NCBI GenBank assembly: GCA_039090855.1
Contig: CM076997.1
Location: forward strand, 167,492,709-167,556,708
Direction of reading: 5' to 3'
Length of the DNA stretch: 64,000 bases
DNA from: Macrothele yani
Lineage: Eukaryota; Arthropoda; Arachnida; Araneae; Macrothelidae
Shown: in pieces, positions 22,156-31,450 of the stretch
Layout: every line of letters begins with the position of its first letter
Position numbering within the stretch: position 1 is the first letter of the stretch
Program-made: the position numbers and the translations under genes
Notes under the pieces: model-generated
What the model was told of the DNA's origin: nothing
What the model saw: the letters and a program-made list of their open reading frames with translations, nothing else
Database searches by the model: none

Positions 22156-23210
22156 TATATGACATCACATATATTGCACTTTTATTGTTATTCTACCTGA
22201 TATATTTTTCAAGAAGAAAATTACGAAATTCTAAAGGATTTTTCTTTTTAAAGTGTCACATTTCGGACATGACAAAAATGAAAAGGAATTCTAAAAGGTA
22301 TTCAGTATTAAGATAAATCCGCGAAAGCTTCGTTTGGTCTGTCCATCTTTGACGAATCGTCTATATGTTTCGTAACTGCTAAGAAATTGAAATCCTAGAA
22401 AATTTTAATTAATGGATGGTAAATATCATATGAGTGGCGATCTGTTTGACAAGTATATTTCATTCAAAGTTTTTTTCTTGCTACCAAACATTGTGCTGAA
22501 AAAGTTTCTCGTCTACATAAGCAATTCGCTTATGTCAGTTTGTTGCGCTTCAATTCATCGTCTGCGTAAATTTGACATGGCATATTCCACTCCTACGTCA
22601 AGACGCCGTGAGCAACTTCTTCGAATTTTCAAGTGAATCAGTCAAAAAATAAATGTTTTCAATCTGGCTGTTAGAAGCAGAGATACTTTCTCCGAGAAAC
22701 AGACATAAACTAATGAAGGGATGGAGAGAGTTCTGAATTTTTAGGCACAGAGAGAGGTTTGAATTCTTAGGCACGTGGTATTCTCTCTTTTCACTGTCGG
22801 ATATAGATAATACTTCTGCTAAATGACAGTTCCAATTGGAAGCATCTTATTTGCCTTAGACGGAAAGACACGTCGATAATACTATGCATATGGCTGTCTC
22901 CATCAGCAACAGAACGAGTTTCTTCATTTTGGCCTTTAAAAGAAAAGTTATAACGGCTTCTGACTTAAGAGACAGACCACGTGAGGAAAGGATGCAAGGA
23001 GGGTGAGATGGGTCTTAAACCTTAAGAAAATGCCTGCTTCTACTGTGTAGAAAATACATTTCAGAAAATCGACATTTGGAACGCGAAAATATCGGTCATA
23101 CAGACGTGAGACACTAAAAGATAGACAAAAACCTAATCGTATGCTTTCTTCCAGATGTATTATATGTGAAAAACAGTTGTACGACGAAGTAAATTTCTCC
23201 ATCATTGTTA
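22156..23210. other. Intron sequence, nothing recognised
   Basis: No gene is supported. A short string near 22668 (GTTAGAAGCAGAGATA) resembles the inverse of the degenerate 5.3-kb array unit. Confidence 0.5.
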
Positions 23211-23276
23211 TGCCAGGGGCGAGATTCGAACCCACAACTCACGGCTCCGAGTGCTAGCCACTATACTACACTGGCA
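23211..23276 (-). repeat. tRNA-like sequence (SINE head or tRNA pseudogene)
   Basis: On the minus strand TGCCAG pairs with the terminal CTGGCA. Box A type GTAGTATAGTGGCTAGCAC and box B GGGTTCGAATCTC are present, and the T arm can form. The unit is only 66 nt and the anticodon arm lacks the canonical loop with U33, so it is not called as a functional tRNA. Confidence 0.65.
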
Positions 23277-23628
23277 TGGGCTCTCACTGCTATCTGCTTT
23301 TATCTCATATGCGTCCTGCGGTGCAGGCACGTCACAGTTGGAATTGCGACACATTGACGCAGGTAGCTTAATTTTTCTCGCTATAAATTGATGTGCCACG
23401 AATTAACGTGGGTGGCTTAATTTCTCCACGATGTGCCGCGAATTGACGTAGGCGACGAATGGCCGTAGACGACGAATTGATGTAGGTGATGAAGCGGCGC
23501 TTTCAAAGAAATGACGCATAGCTTATTTTCGTTACGATTTCATTTAAAATAAAGACGATTTACTTTTATAATGATCATACTAAATAGATCTTAGGTGACC
23601 ACAGATAATTAAATAGTGAAAGACTCAC
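23277..23628. other. Intron immediately downstream of exon A
   Basis: Contains short near-repeats of type CGAATTGACGTAGG / CGAATTGATGTAGG (23.38-23.50 kb) suggesting a small decayed tandem repeat. No coding signal. Confidence 0.5.
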
Positions 23629-24039
23629 CTTTCTCCCAAGAGAAATGTGTTAAGGGATATCCTGCAACAGGACACCTGAATTCGGCTGTTGAGCCAACCA
23701 AAGCTGTTTTATTCTCAGGTGATCTTCCGATTGGTGGAGAAGGAACATTCAGACGAGCATGATGACTGACCCTTCCGAAGTCGCTGTCAGCATGACAAGC
23801 GTATTCCCTTCCGTCAGTAACTTCAACAGAACTGATGTTCAAGAAGCTGTGTACTACGCTGCCGTCTTGTGTGACGAAATCTCCTAGTCGCAGTCGACTA
23901 GAAGGTGGTATTGACTGTCCATCTGCTGTCCACGTAATCTTCGGAAGAGGATGCCCCTTGGCAATACAGCGCAATGACACAGGGTTACCAGGCGGAACTG
24001 TCTGCTCCTGGAAATGTGATTCTATCACAGGTGGGTCAG
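23629..24039 (-). CDS. Dscam-like Ig-superfamily gene, exon A (one Ig domain plus half of the next)
   Basis: This internal exon of a cell-adhesion or receptor gene encodes about 137 residues and is read on the minus strand. Residues 1-100 form a complete I-set Ig domain: first Cys in LRCIAKG, Trp in ITWTADG, a DGREYAC second-Cys motif, then a GRVSHHARLNV G strand. The last 38 residues open a second Ig domain (FRCPVAGYP, then FSWEK). The acceptor is a pyrimidine-rich run ending in AG after 24040, and the donor is GTGAGT starting at 23628. Both boundaries are phase 1 and the length is 411 bp, a multiple of three. The CPVAGYP string and two Ig domains out of register with exon boundaries are typical of arthropod Dscam family genes. 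These act as surface recognition molecules in neurons and, in some arthropods, hemocytes. The paralogue cannot be named. A hAT element ends 105 bp upstream. Confidence 0.88.
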
Positions 24040-24144
24040 CTATAAAGGTGCACAAAATGAACACTTGATTAGTATCAGTCTGCACACATAAACACGCACA
24101 TGTACTCATATCGCATATTAATGAACTATTTATTCAGTACTAAT

Positions 24145-25478
24145 CAGGGCCTGATTTACGCCTAGGATAGTGCCCCGCATTATAGGGGGCTGCAGAATCG
24201 CAGTGCAAAAACAAATATGCTCTTTTTTTTAATTAAATAAAAAGAATTACGCCTAGGATATTAAATAAAAGATTTACTCCTAGGACATTAAATAAGATTC
24301 ACGCCTAGGACTGATTAGGTGGTAGTGAAAGAGTCTAGGACATTTAATAAAGATTTACGCCTAGAACATTAAATAAAAGATTTACGCCTAAGACCGTGCC
24401 CCGCATTTTAGGCGAGTAGTGAAGGAGAACCATTATAGAGCATTTTGTTAGAGAGCCATTAAAGAGCCATTTAAAGATCCATTCTAGAGTCATTTTATTA
24501 TGTGGTACTGAAAGAGCATAGGACATTTAACAAAGATTTACGCCTAGGACATTAAATAAAAGATTAACGCCTAAGACCGTGTCCCGCACTTTAGGGAGGC
24601 TGCAGAAGCGCAATGCATAAAATAAATATGCTCTTTTTATTAATTTCTAATTATAAATGGTAAAAACATTTTGGGGAAAAAGTCTGTTTTCCTGAAATGA
24701 AGATTAACACTGGTATCTTTACTAGGTTCTTTCAATACCACCTCATTTCAACTGCAGCTCAGTAACGTCATGTCATGTCGGAACAAGAGTAAACCACATG
24801 AGCATCCATTCTATAAACACAACCCTGATTATAAAGGTTTTGCATTGCTAAGACTCTTTGTAGGAGCTTTGAGTATTTCATATTGTAAAATATCAGTTTT
24901 TAAAATTGCTTGGGTCTAAATTAAGCGAATTAATGAATTAAATAATGTGCTTTTATGAGTATGAGAATTGTCCAGTTATGCATGTTTCCTCAAATCTAAG
25001 TGACCTTCCTCTGTTAATAGAATTATTCTACTATAATATTGAACACATGACAGGTGATTATTCAGCTACATGGAGGTTTACCTTGCCACCAAAAGAATCA
25101 CTCTGTACGAATTCTAAATAGTGTTCATCAGTTAAAAATGAAATTAAAAGGGGATGATTAACTTAACATCTGTGGATATTTGAGTTATTAAATAACTAAA
25201 TGCGAGAGTAGCAATAGTAAACTATTAAATAGTGTTCTACTTACTTGTCTATATATTTAAGTGCGGATTCCTTACTAATATTAAGATTTAATAAAAGCAA
25301 ATATTATTTCCTATTTTCACCGCGCAGTGTCCCATTTATTAAATTAACTTTTAAAGGAATTGATAACATTTAATGGCGACAAATTTACTTAATCTTTCAA
25401 GAATGTGGACGATGGGGGGGGGGGGGGGCTTCATCTTGTACTGTGGCTACGGCCCGAACTTGTGTAAATCGTGCCCTG
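24145..25478. mobile_element. Non-autonomous hAT-like element, 1334 bp with 8-bp TSD
   Basis: The left end CAGGGCCTGATTTACGC and inverted right end CAGGGCACGATTTACAC form about 17-bp inverted repeats. The flanking 8-mers are GTACTAAT (24137-24144) and GTATTAAT (25479-25486), one mismatch apart. No transposase is readable. The left third carries repeats of ATTTACGCCTAGGACATTAA, and a poly-G run lies near 25412-25428. It sits 105 bp upstream of exon A. Confidence 0.85.
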
Positions 25479-25486
25479 GTATTAAT

Positions 25487-28400
25487 AAAGGCTATTTACT
25501 CAATACGTTTTTATAAATCGATTTATATACAACTCTTTTAAGCGATATATAATGTATAGTTCTAATTTGATGTCGTTTTATTCCAGCTCTTTTATTTCTC
25601 CTACGCCCACTACACTGGGCCAGATCTTTAGGATTTAGTCATAAACATAGCGTGAACGAAAGTCCCAATAGCAGAAATTCTTAGTTTTTCTGTCCAGAGA
25701 AAGCAGTATATAATAGCAAAAGGCGGCGTGTGTCTGTGTGTGTGTGTGTGTGTGTGGGTGGGTGGGTGGGTGTGCGCGCGCGTGGACTTTATAACTAATC
25801 GAAAAATGGCGATAAACACCTTGAAATTTACAATATGAAATACTCTGAGTTGCAGGTTCTGGTTCTAAGTCGAAAGTTCGAAAGGCGACTTGCTAGAAAC
25901 AAGTACGTTTATCATACTATTTTTACAGGAAACAGCAAGAAATGAGCGAGACATCTCGGAACACAAATGTACCAGCGTGCTTTGCTATTGGACTCAACAG
26001 GGAAAATTCTTGTCACTTTTGTAACAGGTGAAGTAAAATAATTTTCCTTATTTGGGCATAACTCTTCCAGCAGTGATTGTAATGCTTAGTGGCGACCAAT
26101 TCACGTCAGCTTCCCAATGCAGTTCTAAGCTACCTGTCTTTCTTTTGTGCATTTCCTTGGGTTGGAAAATTATTTTACTGACGGTTCATAAAGCATAATG
26201 CAGGGTCTGTTTCTTAAGTAATTTTCTGTTGAGTTTCAAAGTTTAAAATTTAAATACTACTTAAATAGACCTCATTAATATAGGACCAATGGAAACAATC
26301 ATGTATTTAACAAAAACTCAGAATACGGTAGTAAGTCAGAACCCGGAATTTCCTTGCAAAGTTCGAAAAATCCGTGAATTTTCTCTTAGTCATCTGTACA
26401 GGCATAATGATACCTTTTGTGCTGATGCATGACGATAACGCAGTAAATCGTCTGGTAGAAAAATAATGCTTGGGCCGTAACCGTGGCTGATTGGCTTCGA
26501 ATCATTAGTCCGAGATGGCATGGTTTCGAAAATTTCAGAACCTAGAATTAATACAAACATGTCTCCAATTTTTATTCTTTTAATGATTTTGCAGAAGTTA
26601 TATGTTTTTAAAAGATAATAATGCAATAATTAGTTTTGTACTTCTCATGACATTAGTTTGAAACAGTTTCTCCAGAAAGATATTTAATAAATACTGTCTC
26701 AGAGTTAACGATTCAAAAGAACTATGATGTTTACTGTCCTTTGAAAAGATTTATTCAATTAAAAAATTACCCCGGAAGAACTTTAAATTTTCCGTGATAA
26801 GTTATATTCAATGAAAGTAATTCCCGCAGAATGAATATCAAATGTCGGCAAATGCTGCTGACCGAAACGTTTTTCAAAATTTATTTTGCTTAAAAATATT
26901 ACAATGAAAAAAATGTTTTGATTTATGATAAATAAATCAGAAACGTAAGGTATAAAAAGCTGCTTTTTCCATGCCATAGGAACAAATAAATGAAATAGAC
27001 ACAAGGAAAAGTCTTGACCAACATTCGTTTTTTCAGTGAGTATTTTTAAAGACGAGTTTAGCTTTGAAGTCACAAAAAGTCACAAAGTCACTCCTTAGCT
27101 AAATTCCGTCGACAATAAGCCGGCAAAGATTTGTATAAAATTCAATGTGTCAAAACTATTGTTCAATGGTACATTTTCTTTAAAAAGTGCTTTGTTAGAA
27201 GGAACTGAATTCGACTTTGAAATAAGTTTCGTCGAAACAAACTAAGTAGATAAGGTATAAGATAATAGCAATGAATAGGCACCCAGAGGTATTGTCTAGT
27301 TTGTTTTCATGCGGTATAAATTATTTCTTCATCACGATACTCAAGCTCATATAATATATTCCTCCAGAAAACTAGAATAATGATAATAATAAATAATGCA
27401 GTTTATGAGAACAGTGTGTGTGCGGTCCCGTGAAATCAATAAGTTGTTCCTCATTAATAAATGATGTTCGACTGCGCTCTGTAAACTGTGTGGTATATTC
27501 CGCTGGCATGATGAAGGAGCTCACCTGTCCTTCTTGGCACCCGTGAATGATTCATTCGATCGAGACGGCCTGTAATTTGCGTGTGCTGCAGTGCCTAATG
27601 GAAGTTGGGGGGAACACCCTGCGCATTAGTCAATGCCATACAACTGGTAATTGCCCAGTTAGACCGAAAATCTGGGATTCCGAATGCTGTTTGGAAGATG
27701 CAAATGCTCTTACCCTATCAATGATTATGCTGGCTATTAGATATATTACAGAGGCACACCGGATGCGAAATTGTGGCCGCTATGTGGTTTCTCTGGTCTC
27801 TCATTTGCAAACGACTCGCATAAACGGTGCTGCAGCGTTGAAATGCACAAAGCACTCCTGCCGCTGGTTTCAAAGTGAAACATGAGATTCAGGTTCTTCA
27901 CAAACGCACTTATGGATATGACTTCACCACATAAAATATACATAACTTGACAAATAGATGATTGATTACTTGGGAGAGTGGTACGAAAATCATCGTCGTT
28001 ATTTTCTGTATTGAAACTTGAAAATACTTTCTGAGTACATATTTATTAATTTACTTGAAAAAAACTTTATACGTTTACAAGAGTAACGATAAAGATGACA
28101 CAAAACTTTTGGTTGTAATGAGCACGTGTTTTCAATCGTTCCCGGCAAGAGAAATTTATTAGAAAGCAAATTTTTAGAAAATCCGAAAATTGCGCGGAAA
28201 TAAAATACACATACATCTCCTCAGAAAATACGTAATATGAGCAAAGGTATTCATAGTCACTGGAGCCGGTTAAAACGAATCAACCGGATTTCAGCAATCG
28301 GCGAAACATCCACAGATAGAAAAGCTACTTACTTCGTGTAGCGGCTGAAAATTATGTTACAAAAATTGACAAATATTACAAAACAAGTTTCTCGTAGGAA

Positions 28401-28670
28401 GATATCAGAAACTATAAAAGATATCAGAAACAAAGATATTTTCAAATTAAATAGTTAAAATAGATGTACCAGAAAACGTGATCTATCTTCCCGCCCAGTA
28501 GCAAAAACGTTTTGAAGAAAAAAATACGTTTAAAGTATTCATGTCAAAGAGTATACCACGAAAAAGAATTATTTCCAAGGGATTTTTACCATCAAAGTAA
28601 CCTTTCAAATAATCCGATATGATATTAAAAAATATAACATCGGATTCGGGATCAAGACTAATAACATCTC
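25487..28670. other. Unassigned region with a (GT)n/(GGTG)n tract
   Basis: About 3.2 kb. A compound microsatellite of GT then GGTG units spans 25727-25793. A 112-codon open frame (27547-27885, plus) and an Ig-reminiscent minus-strand frame (about 26390-26530) are noted but not supported as genes. Confidence 0.5.
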
Positions 28671-29130
28671 AGTAATTTTAAAAAGTGACAGAGACAGGGT
28701 TGAACTGGACAATCAACATAGCATTTATGCCATACCACTGAAGGCTTCGTTGGACGAAGGGCAGAGCATGATGTATGTGGGTTCGACCTCTCGTTCTTTG
28801 AAATGTTGAGTTTCGGAACACAAATCATTAAAAGCTCTTCAACTTCTACATTTCTCAAACAGAAGACATTGATGTTCCTAGTCCACGTCTAATGCCTGTA
28901 TTAATTCTACAGCTCTCTCCAGGTCCTATTTAATGGACACGCATACTCCTAATTGGGAGGCAGCAATTATACTGAATACCTCTAGACTTCGTTCTACTAT
29001 TCTTTTAACAGAACGTTCACTGATTTGTAAATACAGTCATTTATGCTGCAAAGATGATTCACTTTGTACTATCCCCCTCCCTTGGTCTCCAGAAATTGAG
29101 TTTGATCAATTATTTCCGCGCATGCATTAA
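28671..29130 (+). pseudogene. Penelope-like element relic 1, GIY-YIG endonuclease part
   Basis: In frame from 28671 the reading is ILKSDRDRVELDNQ, HSIYAIPLKA, then MMYVGSTSRSLK, a stop in place of an expected Arg, and VSEHKSLKAL. The paired IY and YVG motifs followed by R-x-x-EH are the PLE C-terminal GIY-YIG domain, which nicks target DNA for retrotransposition. A later frame (28933-29130) supplies NWEAAIILNTSRLRSTILL, matching the usual segment after the nuclease. The reverse transcriptase is missing (5' truncation). Confidence 0.78.
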
Positions 29131-29210
29131 AACCTCAATGGACATACGTCCCTTGTGACACGACTACCATGGCATATATAACTAACACCTTGTCGCTTGT
29201 GTTTGGCATT

Positions 29211-29310
29211 CTGTTACATCTGAGGATGAGTTTATTGTAAACTCGAAAGGTCTAATGTGTATATATTTTACCTTGTATATATGGTTTTAATATTAAATTT
29301 CTAAGTCGTG
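29211..29310 (+). repeat. PLE 3' tail with stem-loop (hammerhead-like core)
   Basis: The sequence ATCTGAGGATGA is followed by stem GAGTTTA-TTG-TAAACTC (29228-29244) and then GAAA (29245-29248). This order, a CTGA/TGA strand, hairpin, then GAAA, resembles the core reported in PLE terminal hammerhead motifs, but two extra bases interrupt the first strand. It sits just downstream of relic 1. Confidence 0.55.
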
Positions 29311-29454
29311 TATAAGACGGCATTGTTTTTTAACTTAGACTTTCAAATAATAAAAATGTAAGCTGGCTCCCCTGGCGGAAGAATTGTGAATAATGAAAAA
29401 GCAGAAAATACACCAAAAAATTTTTCATAGGAAAAGCTAAACTAAGGAAAATAT

Positions 29455-29560
29455 TTTTTTCAAATACGTATCCTGGAAGCAGAGATTGCGAGAAAAAGCT
29501 TTTGACATTTCGCCCTCTGGAGGGGAAACTGTGCTTTGTTAAAAGATTATTTGTTCCTTC
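29455..29560 (-). repeat. Dispersed copy of the degenerate array unit
   Basis: Contains CTGGAAGCAGAGATTGCGAG then TTTCGCCCTCTGGAGGGG, inverse relatives of the motifs that recur in the 5.3-8.3 kb array. The stretch from 29560 to 30028 holds no other recognised element. Confidence 0.5.
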
Positions 29561-30028
29561 ATCATAAGTGTTGCGAATGGCATACAGTAGAAAAAGCAGA
29601 TTTTATATATGATTTTAAAAGCTAAGATGAGGTTGCAAACAGAAATACATATTTCTGTTTCAGAGCTGTGACCTACAAATATCCCACGAGTACATGAAAA
29701 TTGTTTCCCAAGGTGAATGGTATGCGGTGTTAAAATAATTTATTTGCAGTAATCCCACATTCAGAAGTAGTGGGTCTAGGAAACAGATAAAACGTTTGCT
29801 CTTCCTACATGGAAATTTTGGCATTAATTTGTGCAGGAAACGCACGAAAATGCTTTCGTTGGTTGTAGTCTCTGATCGAAAAGGGATTTTGGTATCGGGC
29901 TTTTAAAAGCGCAGATATTGCTGTAAATATTATCTAAACGGAAATATTATTCAAATGCAAAAGTTTCCGCATCCGCCTCTAGCTGGCGTTACAGTGGTCT
30001 AACAGGCCGGCGACTCGTGCAGTCAGTT

Positions 30029-30064
30029 CGTACATGAAGCCAATCATGATTGGCTTCATGTACG
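30029..30064. repeat. Perfect 36-bp palindrome
   Basis: The half-site CGTACATGAAGCCAATCA is followed immediately by its exact reverse complement. It lies about 80 bp before the readable start of the mariner-B transposase and may be a junction of an inverted duplication. Confidence 0.9.
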
Positions 30065-30109
30065 CGGTCGACAAGGTTCACGGGCGACACTGTTTGTTAT
30101 TCATGTTTA

Positions 30110-31041
30110 ATTTAGGGAAAAGTGCGAGTGAAACATACGGTTCAATATGTCAGGCGTATGGCGAAGCGGTTATCGGTGAATGAACGTGTCGAGAATGGTT
30201 TGCCAGGTTTAAGAAAGGTGACCTAAGCTTGGAAGACGGACCACACATGCAGGTAGTCCGCAGGATCTTGCAGAAGAGGAGCGAGAATCACTGTTGCAAG
30301 AGTATGCTACACAATCGACCACGCAACTGGCGAAAAGTTTGACAGTGGCTCAATCGACGGTGGTGCGGCATCTACATGTCTTGAAGAAGATCCAGACGAT
30401 TGGTAAGTGGGTTCCACATACTTTAACATAGCGTAATATTGGTCAACGATTGGGAATCTGCATGTCATTGCTGAAGAGGTTTCAAGGGAAGAATTTCTTG
30501 TGGAAGGTTTCCACCGGGGATTAAAAATGGGTGTATTGTGACAACACCGTACGCAAGTGGTCCTGGTTGGGCCCAGGCATCAACATCCACTGCAAAACAG
30601 GATATCCACGGGTAAAAGGTGCTGTTGTGTGTGTGGCGGGATCTGTTGTAATCGAGCGAAACAATCACGCCACAACGATATAGCGAGCAGTGGATGAAAC
30701 TGAACGCCGCAATCGAGCAAAAACGCCCATGGACAGGTAAAGGTTGCCCCACACTCATCTTGTTACACGATAATGCCAAACCACATGTCGGTGCCACTAC
30801 GAAATCAACCCTTGAACAGTTACACTGAGAGGTTCCCCGGACATTACATCCTCAGACTTTCATCTGTTTCACTCTATGCAACATGCCCTAGCCCAACAGA
30901 GGTTCAATTCCAGACGTGAAAAATTTCGTCTCTGCATTCTTCAGCTCAAAACCTCGAGTCCTTCTATCACAGGGGCATTCATTTATGCTTGAAAAATGGC
31001 AAAAGGTCATTGATGCTAACGGCCAACATTTCGTTGAATAA
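30110..31041 (+). pseudogene. mariner transposase relic, family mariner-B
   Basis: The N-terminal HTH reads YGEAVIGE, stop, TCREWFARFKKGDLSLEDGP. The core keeps a WVYCDNTVRKW segment after a damaged first Asp motif (TGD then a stop), and a LLHDNAKPHVG-type second Asp region (read in shifted frame). The third region reads SPDITSSDFHLFHSMQHALA. It ends EKWQKVIDANGQHFVE and a stop at about 31041. Frameshifts are numerous. Terminal inverted repeats were not recognised. Confidence 0.78.
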
Positions 31042-31119
31042 ATTGTACTGGTTTCCTATTGTTCCTGTCTCCTATCTCCTTAAAACGGTGGAAACTTTTG
31101 CATGCCCTTATTATGAACG

Positions 31120-31450
31120 CATGTCATCTTGTGGCAAACTTGTGCTTTCAGGAAAATTTGAAATTATGCGCAAAACATTTCGCACGGAAAACGTTCTCCG
31201 ACAATGAACGAATTTGTCCAGATCGGACTGTTAGAAGCAGAGATATCGCGGAAATATGATATGCATATACGCTCTGGCGGAAAAACTATGCTTATTTTAA
31301 GCAGGAGGAATATTCGAACGGTTATTCGTAGGCGATATGCGATCACAAAGGAAATTTTCACTCGAGTTTTCGGAAGTACAGATGTTCTTGCATATGCATC
31401 AGATACATGAATGTACAGTTTTCCTCCTTAGTGGCAAAAGTAAGAAGGTT
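31120..31450 (-). repeat. Inverted dispersed copy of the degenerate array unit
   Basis: Aligns in reverse orientation to about 5990-6130 over more than 120 bp, sharing TGGCAAACTTGTGC, ATTTGAA, ACATTTCGCAC, and GAAGCAGAGATATCG or GATGAAGAGATATCG. The aligned translations look similar only because the DNA is repeated, and there is no gene. Confidence 0.65.

Larger units (their letters stand above)
1964..23628 (-). other. 21.7-kb intron of the Dscam-like gene
   Basis: The interval between the exon A donor and the exon B acceptor is 21,665 bp. It holds a Tc3-like element, a degenerate repeat array, four Tc1 elements, two hAT copies and a mariner, all listed separately. No further Ig half-exon with intact splice sites was recognised inside it, so exon A to exon B is the simplest splice. 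Alternative exons shorter than about 60 codons cannot be excluded. Confidence 0.8.

Noticed and set aside
23211..23276. Functional tRNA gene
   Set aside because: The acceptor and T arms can form, but the anticodon arm and variable loop are short and U33 is missing.
27547..27885. 112-codon plus-strand open frame
   Set aside because: Cys-containing but no recognisable fold, repeat or splice signals. Not supportable as a gene.
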